The notes beneath the pieces are model-generated. The model ran no database searches, was not told where the DNA came from, and saw only the letters and a program-made list of their open reading frames with translations. Positions 23,023 to 35,245 of a stretch of DNA of 64,000 bases are shown here, piece after piece. The stretch covers positions 13,961,412-14,025,411 of the forward strand of contig NC_133541.1 of assembly GCF_048773025.1 (NCBI RefSeq), given 5' to 3'. This stretch comes from Camelus bactrianus. Lineage: Eukaryota; Chordata; Mammalia; Artiodactyla; Camelidae. How positions within the stretch are numbered: the first letter of the stretch is position 1; the number at the start of each line of letters is the position of its first letter. A program made the translations under genes and the position numbers.

Positions 23023-24511
23023 GAGGAGAGGGAGACAGACAAGCAAGAAGAGAAAGACAGGCTGCCTCGTACCTGGCTTCATTCACTCCCTGGATCCAGT
23101 TCACCAAAGGCCATCTTGAGCCCTGACCTCCCGCGTTAAATATGCCAAGAAGGTCCTCTTTTCGGTGTACACTGGTTCTTATTGAGTCTCCATCATTTAC
23201 AAGCAAAGGAAAATCAGTATGATTTTTCAGCAGACCAATGTCAGGACTTCAGAAGACACCTAGAAAGCGACTCCCTCACCGAGAGACCTCTGGAAATGGC
23301 CATAGCTAGCTAGCTGTGTATGCTTTCCCAAGAGCAGCAGGACAAGTTATGTCAGAGCTTGGACGGTGTGATGCATGTTACACTAGAACTCTTACCACCT
23401 GAATTACAGGAGGCAGGGGTGGGCTGTTTTCCTTGCCAGTGAATTCCCAGCCAAGAGCAGGGCCGGGCACACTCGATGAGGGACAAGTGTTGATTCACTC
23501 TCAATCCCAAATCCCATCGCAGGGCCCTGCTCTCTGCTCTGGGAACACACGGTGACCCTTAGAGGCACAGTGCTGCTCACAGAGAGACGAAAGGCCGCTC
23601 AGGTTGCAGTAAAGAGGCCGTGAAAACCACACAGGCTGCTCCCCCTGCAGTGTGGACTCAAACCTCAGCTTCACTACCTGTGGCTCAGGACAACTGTTAA
23701 TACCTGAGACTTCTCTGTACAAGATGAGAGTCATCTAAACTTGTCTGCTGTCCAAGCACAAGAAGGGCACTCGGGACGGCTAACCAAAGTGCTCCAAAGC
23801 CGCAGGGCCCTCGACACAACGTGGCAGTGTCTGTATTTGGGGTCTTGCTGCCAGCACCCTCCGGGGTCACGCCCAGAACGGCTTTTAGCCATGGTACAGC
23901 TTTCATTTTTCTTTCCTCTGAATGCCTTGCTATAGAACCTAGGAACACAAAGGCCTAGTTTAACTCACCAGGCGAACCAACCTTTCCTCCAAACCCACCA
24001 AAGCTACAACTTCGGTTTCTTTCCAGCTCCAAAGCATTTAAAAATAACTCACAAAGACAAGCTACACCCAGCAGGAAGGTGATGGAGGTGAAAAGGACGG
24101 AAATGTTTTACTTGACATAAGTGCCTGTGTTTCTTCTAGTTGATACCTACCAAGATTTTCTCAATAAAATTATTTCTCTCTTGTGGCAAACCATTTTCAT
24201 TATTCTCCAAACTCCATCTCTTCTTGGGTTCCATAGAGATTTGGGCACAGAATGACATTTTCTCTAGGAGACAGCATATCCAACAGCCCAGCGGCAACGC
24301 CTGCTTGTGCCTGCATTACTAACTCGGGGTGAAATCCCAGACTCTTCCCCAAGGACACAGGGACACAGGCCTCTGCTTCCTTCCTCAGTGAGCACCAGAC
24401 ATGGAGGAGTGAGGACACGGGGCACCTGGAGTAGAACAGACCAGAGAGGCTGCAGAATGTAGTGGGGGTTCTGGTGGTTTTGCTGTTGTTGCTGTAAATC
24501 AACCTTTTATT

Positions 24512-24730
24512 TTAGAATAGTTTCAGATTTTATAGAGAAGCTGCAAAGCTGATACAGATGGTCCCCACCCTCCTGCACGCAGGTTCCCCCAACTGTTAAC
24601 ATCTCATGTTGCTACTGTCCCCGCTAAGGGGCCAACATAGGTGTGTTATCATGAACACAACTCCGCATTTTGCTTGGATTTCACACCAGCGTTTCCCTAA
24701 CACCCTTTTTCTGTCCCAGGTTCCCATCCA
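24512..24730. mobile_element. Ancient L1-like fragment
   Basis: ttttagaatagtttcagatt, cagatggtccccaccctcct and aactgttaacatctcatgtt resemble a common diverged mammalian repeat that I associate with old L1 ends. Family and orientation are uncertain. Confidence 0.4.
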
Positions 24731-26686
24731 GCACTTTCTATCGGGTCATCCTTCCTCCTCAGGGCTTCTCTGCCCCCCGACAGTGTTTAAAGGCCTTGAC
24801 AGTGCCAAGGAGTACAGGTCAGGTGTTCTGTGGAACATCCCTCTGCCGGGGACTGTCTTAGCTTTTCCCTGAAGTTAGACTGCAGTGTCGTGGCTTCCAG
24901 TGATGGCTCAATCCAGGGGTCCAATTTCCTGAACGGGAGTCCAGGCTTTCCTGCCTCAGCCACGCGGCCTGGGTCAAGTTCACCTTCTTGGCCCTCAGTT
25001 TCCTCCTCTACAGAAGAGCAGAAAAGAACACGCCCTCCCTCCCAGGGGACTGTGGGGATGAAGGGGGCTAAGTCCGAGCACAAAGGGGAGGGGATCAGCA
25101 GGAACTCTCCACGGAGAGAAGTGGTCGTGGACTGAACAACAGAGCTGCCGGGCCAGAGACACAGGACAAAGGTTCCTAACAGACAAACCTGACTTCCAGA
25201 AACCCGCATCCAAGGGGGACGAAGTTTTAAGTAGCTCATTTAAACCTGACACCACAGGACTCATTTGGGGACACAGGCAGCGTCCCTGCATGTGGGAGTG
25301 TCGGTGAAGGCAGCAAGCCACACGAGAGCAGGGTTCTGACGATGAACAGGACAGACCCCCAGGCAGCAGGTGGAAGTCTCAAGGTGAAGGGTGCAATTTT
25401 CCGCAAAGTAGCCAAGGACCAGTGTAGACTAACACACACCGTAAGCTGGCTTACCTGCTCCACTTAACCACTGACTGGAAACTACGAACAGCTCCATACA
25501 CCAAACAATGAAGGCATTCACCTTCCTTTAGTTCAAGAAAGAAAAGTCTCAAACTCTAACTGACCAAGCTCTGGAAACCACTAAAGACTAAAATTGCTTC
25601 CCCGCTTACCAATAAAAATTGGGGCACACTGTCTTACAGTGCAATAGACTTTTTTCCAAGCATGTTTATAAAAACAAAACAAAACCCACAGCAGCCAAAG
25701 TCTTTCTGAGATATCAACTTTTAATTCCATCTCAGCCCATGAGACTCTGAGTCACTAAGCTTGGAAAGTCTCAAGATCCCCTCGAGCAGCATGCATGGGT
25801 GGGCAGAGGCAGGCGGGGGGCTGGAGCTGAGACCCCACTGAATGAGTCCAGCCCAGGGTGTCGGGGGAATGACAAGTCTGGGTCCTGCAAACAAATCTTC
25901 CCTGGGGCCCCATCGGGGCAGGTCACATGAAGCTCCGAGTCCCGGCACTGAGGTAAGTCCCTCCCAGTTCCTTCTGGCTCCTGGTCAGCCTCTTCCCAAC
26001 TCCTGGATGCCAGGCCCCAGCCAGACCAAAGTGGCCCTGGTCAAATGGGAAGGCCCTCTGCTCCCCTTTCTCCTTCCTAGGAAACCTCCTACTACCCGAG
26101 GGCCAGTGCTGAGGACAGGCTCCATCCAGCAGAGAGCAGAGGAAATTTCCTACGAGTGCGTTAGTGGAGTCCAGCACAGCCAGTCCTCCCTCCCAGCCCG
26201 CTCCATCCTTCCCAAACCACTCCAGCCACAACTGAAGCCCCCGTACACATGAACTGCCCCACTCAGGGAGAAGCCCAACTCACGGCTGGCAGTGAGGGCG
26301 TGTGAGCAATAAAAACCCACAGGGGTGAGCCCTAAACTCAGAGGGGCTCCTCGGGTGGAACAGGGTGGACAGGGCGGGGGTTAAGCAGGGCCAGGCAGAG
26401 CCCCGAGGAGGCGGGATTCTGCTCTAAGCCCAACTTCAGGTCATCACCCAGCTCCTGGCCCCTCTTCTCCCAGCAGTCCTCCCGGCCTCTCATCTTCTCT
26501 CTGGACAGCGGAGCCCTCCTCTACTTCACAGCAGGAAAGCACTGCAGGAGAGGATGCTCATGACCCACTGACAGGCCAGGCAAACAGCCAATAAACTCCC
26601 ACAGGATAGACACGGTCTAGAAGGGAGGCTTTCGTCCCTGACTTCAGCAGAACCACATGCCCATGGAGCTCTGAAACCTCAACAGT

Positions 26687-26788
26687 GCCCAGGGATGAAC
26701 TCCAGATGGGCAGACAGGGCAGGGGCCCCAGCTCGACGCCCAGGGATGAACTCCAGATAGGGGGCAGGGCAGGGGCCCCACCCCGACC
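26687..26788. repeat. 51-bp tandem duplication
   Basis: gcccagggatgaactccaga begins both copies, at 26687 and 26738, and aggggcccca occurs near the end of each (26721 and 26771). The second copy has a few changes (atagg for atggg, cccacccc for ccagctc). The period, 51, is a multiple of three, so it extends rather than breaks open frames that cross it. No gene is evident. Confidence 0.88.
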
Positions 26789-27020
26789 CTGGGCCCAGGC
26801 CTTCCAGGTGGTGACCCAAGTGTTCGAGGCCTTCTTCCTCCCCACACCTGCAAGTTCACCAAGTTCAGAGATTCTCACACCTAGTCTGGCCCTTAGGAAA
26901 CACTTGATGCCTCTTTGGAACCCCGCACAAAGCCAACACCAGCTCAAATCTAGGGTACCTAGTGTGAACCACTGACCTAAATACTTCCCCCAAGAGAGAA
27001 AAGCATTAGGTCCAAGCAAA

Positions 27021-27084
27021 CTCAGGAAGGAAGAGAGGCAGGGAGGGAAGAAAGAAAAGGAAGGAAGGAAAAGGAAGGAAGTGA
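27021..27084. repeat. (GGAA)n purine-rich repeat
   Basis: Imperfect GGAA/GAAA/GGGA units with almost no pyrimidines on this strand. Confidence 0.85.
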
Positions 27085-28347
27085 GTTAACAATGTAAATA
27101 TTCTGCTCACAAAGCAGAATGCACTGCTCCTGAGTAATGTACCACATACCCATGTGTACATCTCCAGTTTTTATCTACTCCAATAATTAACGCTCACGGC
27201 AATCCAAGTGTTTGTCTTGAAACTTAGTTGAAAGTCACTTTCAAACATGTTTTTAAAAATTACTTTAGAAGTTCCCACCAAACTGAACCTGTAACAAAAC
27301 TGGCTTGCTAGACATCACCTAAAAATATACCCTTTGTTAAAAAAAAAAAAAAAAGCCCTTGATTAGCATTAGTGAGGGACTCTGCAACGCCACCACCATT
27401 GTAATTCGACTCCAATAGAACACCGTAATATCCTACTCCAAGACAGACACAAAGTACTACCCCCGTGTGTGAAACTAGCACCCCTAAACAAACCCACGAA
27501 GTCAACATTTAAGCTCAGCTTGGCTTTTCCAATGGCAAAGCATCTTCTTCCAAGACTGTGTGCTGCTGTCTCTTGCCAACACCAGACAAACCTGAAGGCC
27601 TCTCATTCCTACAATCCAAACGTCTTTGTTCTACCTACAAATGTCACAGCTGTTTGGCAACAGACACTGGAAATCTAGAGAAACCCCCACTTACCTCCCC
27701 TGTCTCCATTCACGGGTGACAGTGACGGCTCTCCCGGGGACATCCCGTCTGGGCTCCAGGATCTGGCACCATTCAGAAGAGCAGAGCTAAAAAGGTTCCA
27801 AAACTCCTTCACTGACTGAAAAGGGCAAAAGCCCCCAAAAGAGTTTTGTTTGAAATACACGTGGATCATAGAAAACTCGAGGACAAACAGCCAAGCCAGA
27901 ATTCAGGGCAATCAGGGCAAACACCCAATGCCATGAAGCACCTGCAGAGTGTCACTACATCTCTACAGGCCCCACTCAAGTCAAGAACTCCTTCAACTCC
28001 CTTTGTTGGAAGAAAGCACTGACCTACAAGTATGTGTGCCCTCTTGCTGTCATCAGTCAGAGACTGGGAGATAAGCCGAATTCTTCTGAGAAGCACTGCT
28101 TGCAGAGCGGGGAGGCCTGGAGCGGCCGAGCAAAGTAACAGGAAGCAGTGCTGTTCTCCTTAGGGTAAGAGCGCCTGGAGTTATCGCTGGAGTTACCACG
28201 AGCAGCTCACAGGACTCCAGAGATAAAACTTTCAGGAGCTCCCTGCTCCTTGGCTGGGGGTTCCCTAGGAACCTTCTTGCTGTCTGGGTAAGTGCCTCTT
28301 CAGGCCAGCACTCCCCAACAGAACCGATGCAAGCCGCATTCGGGATT

Positions 28348-28455
28348 TGGGGGTGGCGGTGCTCATAGCTCAGTGGGAGAGGGCACGCTTAGCATGCTCG
28401 AGGTCCTAGGCTCAATCCCCAGACCTCCATTAAAATAAATTAAAAAAAAAAAAAA
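28348..28455 (+). mobile_element. Camelid tRNA-derived SINE (Vic-1 type)
   Basis: The body reads like a tRNA gene: an A-box-like segment (tagctcagtgggagagg), an anticodon-stem-like centre (cttagcatgctcgagg) and a B-box-like segment (aggctcaatccccag), then taaaataaat and an A-run. This arrangement is the abundant tRNA-derived SINE of camelids. The flanks aagccgcattcgggattt (about 28331-28348) and aagcccacatatgggatttt (about 28455-28474) look like a diverged target-site duplication. It is the best single clue to the organism. Confidence 0.87.
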
Positions 28456-30929
28456 AGCCCACATATGGGATTTTACATTTTCCAGCAGTCACATTTTTTG
28501 AAAAAAGTAAAAAGAAACAAGTGAGATTAATTTTAATATGTGTTATTTAACCCCATAGATGCAAAAATAACTTCAACATGTAAGCAATATAAAAAATGTA
28601 TTGAGAATTTTATATTCTTTTTCCCATACTAATTCTCAAAGTCTGGTGGGTATTTTGCACTCACTGCACACCTCAGTTCAGAACAGCCATTTTTCCATTG
28701 CCCGCTAGCCTCGTGTGGGCTACTGGTCACAGCATGTCACCATGAAAACCTACTAGACTCTAGAAATGTAATTTTGTGGGCTAAGAGGGTGGTGGTGTGT
28801 GTCCAAAGGCATGAAGGCAATGTCTCCTCTTTATTTGCTTTTTCCCATTTTAGGGAATATATCAAATTTCCCAGTGATAACCAGCAAAGGTATGTATGAC
28901 TTATCCATCATCACCTGCCCCAACCTAACCTACCATAGTTCAACATTCACGTGGGGGAGATAGAAGAACCACCTTTTTCTGTCCCTCTGAAACAACAATA
29001 AAAGAATGTGATAAATCAGAATCGCTCTAAGAATGTGACCTCTACACACCCCGTGTATAAGATGATTAAAACAGCTTGGGGGGACTTGGTGCGTAAATTG
29101 CCCTGTGACATATTTTACCAAAGGGAGCAAGAAAAATGTATCTGTTTACTGTAATACAAACCCCACCACCATTTCAATAGCTATGTTTGCTGAATTCTTG
29201 AACTCTTGAGGGCACATGCCAGCTCATTATCTGAGTTACTGGTGGCTTTGACTTAAGACAAATAAAATGAGACAATTAATTATACATTAGGCAGCAGAAA
29301 GTATGTGCTTTCACCCCAAAACTGCCCTCTCCTCCTCCCAACCATGACCAAATACTCTGAATGGGATAACAGAAAGAGGAAAAAGTCTTGCAGATGTAAT
29401 AAGAGGCAAATGTGTTTTTAATTGAGGTTTCCATGAGCTATCGGTTAGAAAGTGGTACTTGAACAGTAAGAAACTACTCTGCAGCCCAGTATGCGGGGAT
29501 CTGAAGACAGACAGACTACAGAAAAACTGGTAAATTTCCCCAAATACCCAGCAGAGGTGAGCAGCTCTGATAAGCCAACTGGCTTTTCAAAACCCAGGGG
29601 GTCGCTCCATCCCGTGACAAAGGCCCAGCCAGGCCATCTGTTCTCACCACCTTCCCAAGTCCGGTCACCCTACCCTAGTCCCCCACACCCAACCCTATCC
29701 CTCTTCAATCTCTGAGCCACCTCGGAAGCAGCCCTTGCAAACCCACCTCCCTGTCTCACTTAAGGCCTCTTCCATTCAGACAAAATCCCGCCTGTGGCCT
29801 GTGGCCTGTGTTCTGTGCATGCTCCGGCCTCTGCCTCCCCCTTCAGCCTCGCCTGGATTTTTCTCAGGTCCCACCCAGCTTGCACCGAGTCTCTATCCAC
29901 TGCTCTGCCAGCAAAACCAATGCGCCCCTTTGACCCAGCCATCAACCTCCCCGACCCTGGGAGGCCCTGGCCTGAGAGCTGCACCTTTGTCCCCTGGCAG
30001 AGAAATCAGTAGAGAAACAACTCAAGTGATGCCAGCCCTCCCTGCTGGATGGGAGGGCAAGCACCACCGCTGCCAGGAAGGACAGAAGGATGGCCCTCCA
30101 ACAGTGACCCAAGAACATGGTGGACTTCAGCACAAACTCCACCCATCCTGACATTGGGCCGGGGCGTGTGTTTGTCTTTTACCAGCCCTGCCCTACTAAC
30201 AATGACCTGACCTTTTGTGTCTCACGCCCCCTGAACTTACCTCGACAGCATTTAAATAGGTGAGAAAACTTGTATTATAGATTCTGAGGTTCATGTTCGT
30301 GGAATCCAATAATGAAGATGATAGCTATACCCTAAAAACAGCACATCCTGGATCATCTACCAACACCGGCTGTCTTCCTGAGTTCCTACAGCGAGCAGTC
30401 AGGGGTTACTAACCAGGAACCCGATCTGCTCACTGCCGGCTCGACTGCGCTACCTCCAGGTCCAGCCAAACTCACTTTCCAGACAACAGCAGGGTCCTTG
30501 GAATTCCCATCCCCCAATGCCTTGGCTCCCTGGAAGCTTCTAGAGCCAGACCATCAGGAAGCCATATATTCCACCTTCAAAATGACTGATTTCAGAGGCC
30601 GTTTTTTTCCTTGGCCCAGGTGAAGGTGTGCAAAAGAATTTTCCAGAACTCTGAACTGGTGTTCTGCTTCTTTTGTGAATCCCAAGGTAGATTCTCCCCT
30701 TTTAGCAAATTCATTATAGCTGGAGAACCACCACCATCCAAATTCCAAATGCATTCATTCACTCTACAAATATTGACTTAGAGCACTTGTTGGCTGACAA
30801 GGCACCACACCATGGCCAGGAAGTCACAGGAGTCAATGGTGAGGACCTGGGCTTCCAAATCCAGCAAACCAAACTCCAGTCCCCCTACTGGGTGTGGAAC
30901 CCTGGAAAATAACAGTAACAGGAAACACT

Positions 30930-31095
30930 GTGACCGTGTGCTGATTGCTGTTCCAAATGCATCATGTGCACCCACTGACACCTTACCGGCCAGCAACGAG
31001 AAATGTCCCCATTTAACAGATATGACAGAAGAGGCACAGAGCCACTGAAAAATCTGCCCAAGGGCCCAAAGCTAACAGGTGGTGGAACAGATTTG
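30930..31095 (-). mobile_element. MIR SINE, reverse orientation
   Basis: gtccccatttaacagatatg, acagaagaggcacagagcca, aatctgcccaagggcccaaa and gctaacaggtggtggaacag read as reverse MIR. Confidence 0.7.
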
Positions 31096-32433
31096 TTTTT
31101 TCCTTGTCCTTTTCTTTTTTTAGAAACAGCTTTACAAACTTACAACTTATATCCCATAAAATGACGGGCAGACAAGTCCACCTGCATCACTCCATGTAAT
31201 TCTGCCTCTTCTGTCACTTAGCTTTCCTGCACTCCAAGTTCCTACTTTACAAAATGCAAACGATCAAGAGTTAAGGGGTTAAATAATGGAATTAATATTA
31301 GTAAAGCAGACCAGCCCAGCACCTGGCCCAGAGAAGGACCCAACAGCCCAAAAATACAGTCTGCTCTCCACAAGTTTAATCTAATCAAAGGCAAAGCTAG
31401 TAAATACAGAAAATAGCCATAATAAAATACAGAGAGAGATAAAGGACACAAAAAGTGCAGATAAAAATACAAAGGGGAATTGAGTGTTTGTAAGGGAGGA
31501 CCTCTGTTCCTGGAGCTGAAGTATTTGCAACAGAGAAGCCCGGCTGGGAACGCTGCTGAGTTTAGCATCAATCACTTAAAACACAAACTGCATGAGAACG
31601 GCCCAGAGCCTCTAAGAACAAGATGAATCTTGCATATCTGACACATACAACATGAGGCGGTGAATCACACCTGCTGTGGAGGATGATCTGAATCCCTTCT
31701 TCTAGAGATGGGGATGAATTTCAGTGACCAAAACACAACCATCCTCTGAAGGAAACACTTCCAAGAGTGAACTGAGTGTATTCAACCTCATACATTTGTC
31801 TGGTCTTGTTTTTGCAAAGCTTACTGCTGTCCTCTGAGGATAATCATCTCCCTTACTGACCTTGAAACCCTCTTCTCCCAAACTGTTACTGACCTTGGAG
31901 CCAGTGTCCCATGGCTCTCAATAGGACAGGGAGGGTGGGTGGGGGCAGAGGCACAACAAAGGATATGGTCTCCCATCCTATGGTCAGCTGCTCTCCCTCA
32001 ATCAAAAACCCCCACCTGCCAGGGAGATGGGGCCATTTCAGGTCCACTGATTGGCAAGGGCCACCAAGCACAAAGGTCCTGCCCTAGAGTGGGTGAAAGC
32101 AAAAGACTGTATTACCTAAGATGCAACCCATTTTCAAATGTGTTTTATTGTTTCCAGGAACCCAATGATGCCAACTGATCATTTGTTGTTCGCCTTAGAG
32201 AAGAAACTCCCTGCTACGGATGGAACTAAGAAATTTAACTACTGATTCTAAAGATACTAATTGGCTGGGCAGAGCCTTCGCCCACAAATCATGCTGGGCG
32301 CTGACCCCCAGGCAGTGGATGGGTCCCGGGTGAGAGCTGCGAAGAGCAGCTTGTTAACAAAGTGACATCTGAGGCATGAGAACAATCCAGCAATTGTTGA
32401 GTCCCATTTCCTGCTCCATATCTTCCATGGCAA

Positions 32434-32476
32434 ATTAAAAAAAAAAAAAAGAAGAAGAAGAAAAAGAGGAAGAAAA
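32434..32476. repeat. A-run followed by (GAA)n purine tract
   Basis: Fourteen A, then gaagaagaag and aaagaggaag. It may be the decayed tail of a retrocopy, but no body was recognised on its left. Confidence 0.8.
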
Positions 32477-34489
32477 GCCTCCTTAGATTAGGACACACAC
32501 ATCCGCAACTGCAGTCCCTGTGAGAAGCAACAGAGACTTGGCATTTTCACAGAGGTGGTTAAGTGTCTCGTACACACACAGTCTGTATCCATTACCAGCC
32601 CTGAAGGGACCCGCTGCCAGACACAACAGCTGCTGTCCCATCCCTGGGCCTCCAGCAGGCCTCTGGGGCGTCCCTGGTGGGAATGAGGAGTGGGTCTCCT
32701 CTGACCCCAGCCCCCCACCATTACAGACTGGAAGGGAGCTGGTGGGCTGCTCCCAGGACTGAAGGAATGAGCAGCCCTCAGTTCAGGAAGGGCCCCCAGC
32801 AGGTTCCTCAGCATCAGCAACCCCGACAATGCAGCTGGGTAAGTCTCTGGGGTGAGAGGCTGTCCCGTGCACGGCAGAAGTTTAACAGCACCTCTGGCTT
32901 CTTCTCACCGTATAACCCCCACCTCTAGTTGTCAAACATCCTCTTGGGACCCAAATTACCCCCACTGAGAGCCATCGGTCAAAAGGGAAGACAACTGTTT
33001 CAGCCTCACTGACATCCCACCTGGAAGTTAACTCATTAACTTCCAAGGACTAGACGGCAGATGCCAGCACGGCCAAAATCCCCTTAATCATCTCTCCCAG
33101 CTTCTTCCTCCTCCACCCCCAGGCGCAAAGCTGACATCCCCCAACAACCCCATCTCCCAAACCAAGAGGGGCCAGAACGCTGTAGATGCTGCCAGTCCCC
33201 CTGCGAAGACGTCTCCTGACCCACCCTGCCTCCTCTCAACCCCCTTGGCTAACGTGGAGACAAATAGATAGTTGTATGCGGAATGTAGAGACACTCGAGA
33301 ACCTGGGAGAACATACCGGTTTCTAACAGACACTTGAAAACCTTCACTCCTTCTGCTTCTGCTCTTTGCTGACCTCTTTGTAACTTTAGTATACGGTGGA
33401 GCACTGTCATCATCCTACTCTGCCTCTCAACTGGGAGACAGAGAACCAGCCGCCAGAGGAAACAGATAGGAGTGAGGTGGTCACAGAAGCACCACAAAGG
33501 CTGGGAAAATCAAGAGAGAAAGTACCAAACGCTATGGAGGGGACCAAAGAAATGACCACTGGTCACTCAGCCCGAGGACTGACAGATCATTGGTGATTTT
33601 TTTTTTTTTCATTAGAGTAATTTCCTGAAAAACAAAAAACCACAGGACAATTTCATCCGTCGGTAAATAAGGCCCAAGTGCTGCCACCACACCCAAAAGG
33701 ATTACGCAGACATTATCAAAAGACCTTTAATGCGGCAACACTTACATAAGGAGATATATACTCCCTTTGTTTAAAAAAAAAAACCACAGAATAAACAACT
33801 TCAGTGTGGAAAAAGGCAAGCAAAGTATATTTATGGTTTTGGCTTTTTAATGTATCTACTATGGGAAAAATACGGCACTTCCAGACCTCAGCTGCTGAGA
33901 AGACGACACATACAGCATTCATAAGCTTCTTTAAATGTAATAGAAAATCTTATTTTTATCCTTCTATTATCAAAAGGGTAAAAACTGATGAATCACTTAA
34001 AACTAAAGCAAAAATCACCTCTGCATATTCTCTTAAGCAACCTTTATGCAGAAAAATCTGTAAATTCTTATCAGCTGGCGATACTTAAGGCGAATGACGA
34101 AACCAACATAAAACTAAGGACGCCTGTTAGATCACACACGTGAGCAAAGAAACTGACCCTCACAAGATGCGTTACAGGCTCCTGTGAATGAGGCTACGAT
34201 TAGGTTTTCTAAAGATGCTTTTACTTCTGGCCTATTTAAGTGGGGGTGTGCAGGGTATGGATAAACCATTTAAAGTAAGTTTATTAGTCAAACCAATTGA
34301 AAATTGAGGGACAAAGTGGCACCTGTGTTAACACCACGCTGACACTCTACTACAAGGACACAAAAGCCCATCTATTCCTGTCTCTCTAAATGTAGGCCTC
34401 TTGCCAGATAGAAATCAACATAAATCAGTATAAAAATACATTATATTTTAAAAATACATCAATAAACATAGACATTTTTATGCAGTGTG

Positions 34490-34790
34490 TTTTATACACA
34501 TGTATATAAAATCAGAGCCAACACTGGACTATTATTCAGCTGTAAAACGGAACGAAGTCCTGGTACATGCTACCGAGTGGATTAAACTCAAGAACACACA
34601 AAATGAAAAAAATCAGACACAAAAGGCCATGGGGGGTGTAATACCATTTAAATGAAATACCCAGAAGAGGTAAATTCACAGAGACAAAAAACAAACTGGT
34701 GGTTTCCAGGGGCTGGGGGAGGGGTGAATGAGGAATGACTGTTCAGTGGGTTTGGGGTTTCATTTGAGGGTTCAGTTAGGTCCTAAGGGT
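34490..34790 (+). mobile_element. Old L1 3' tail
   Basis: Landmarks ggactattattcagctgtaa, taataccatttaaatgaaat, ggtggtttccaggggctggg and gtttggggtttcatttgagg are in the order expected of an old L1M tail. Confidence 0.75.
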
Positions 34791-35109
34791 GAAGCCCTGA
34801 TCCAACAGGACTAGTGCTCTCATATGAAGAAACAGCAGAGATCTCACTCACGCCTGCAACTCTCTCTGCCCCCACCTCCCCCCGACCCCTCATCCACGTG
34901 AGGGCACAACCAGAAGGCAGTCCGCAGCCAGACAGGAAGAGAGTCCTCACTAGAAACCAACCCCGCCAGCACCTTGATCGGCCTCCAGAACCACAGGAAA
35001 ATAAATGCCTGTTGCTTAAGTCACCTAGTCCTATTTGGTGATGGCAGCCCAAGCTCAGACAGCAGAGTTCTGATCAAAACCATTTTCCAAACAGGAGCAT
35101 GAGGCACCG

Positions 35110-35245
35110 AATTGTGACGGTCCAACCCATTTTATAAATGAGGACATGAGGGACTTGCCCAAGGTCACACACCCAGCAAGCAGCAGGACAGCACCCGAAC
35201 CCAAGCAGTGGGCTTCCACGACCTTCCCCTCCAAAGCATGCTCTG
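35110..35245 (-). mobile_element. MIR SINE, reverse orientation
   Basis: cccattttataaatgaggac, ttgcccaaggtcacacaccc, agcacccgaacccaagcagt and aaagcatgctct are the reverse MIR landmarks. Confidence 0.78.

Larger units (their letters stand above)
23023..28330. other. Intron 1 sequence, GC-richer stretch without recognised gene
   Basis: The 24.8-26.9 kb part has higher GC and several open frames of 100-150 codons on both strands, explained by fewer AT-rich stop codons. Contents named elsewhere are an ancient L1-like piece, the 51-bp duplication and the GGAA repeat. Confidence 0.55.
28475..34489. other. Intron 1 sequence without recognised gene
   Basis: MIR at 30.9 kb, a possible MIR tail near 31.26-31.35 kb (ggggttaaataatggaatta) and a GAA tract at 32.4 kb. 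No exon evident in the remainder. Confidence 0.55.

Noticed and set aside
24787-25239. 150-codon open frame on the minus strand
   Set aside because: GC-richer region with few stops; no recognised motif, and overlapping frames on the other strand are equally long.
26558-27019. 153-codon open frame with an internal repeated peptide
   Set aside because: The repeat is the product of the 51-bp tandem DNA duplication; nothing else suggests a gene.
28348-28420. tRNA gene
   Set aside because: The A and B boxes belong to a tRNA-derived SINE with an A-rich tail, and the sequence is too diverged to fold as a functional tRNA.
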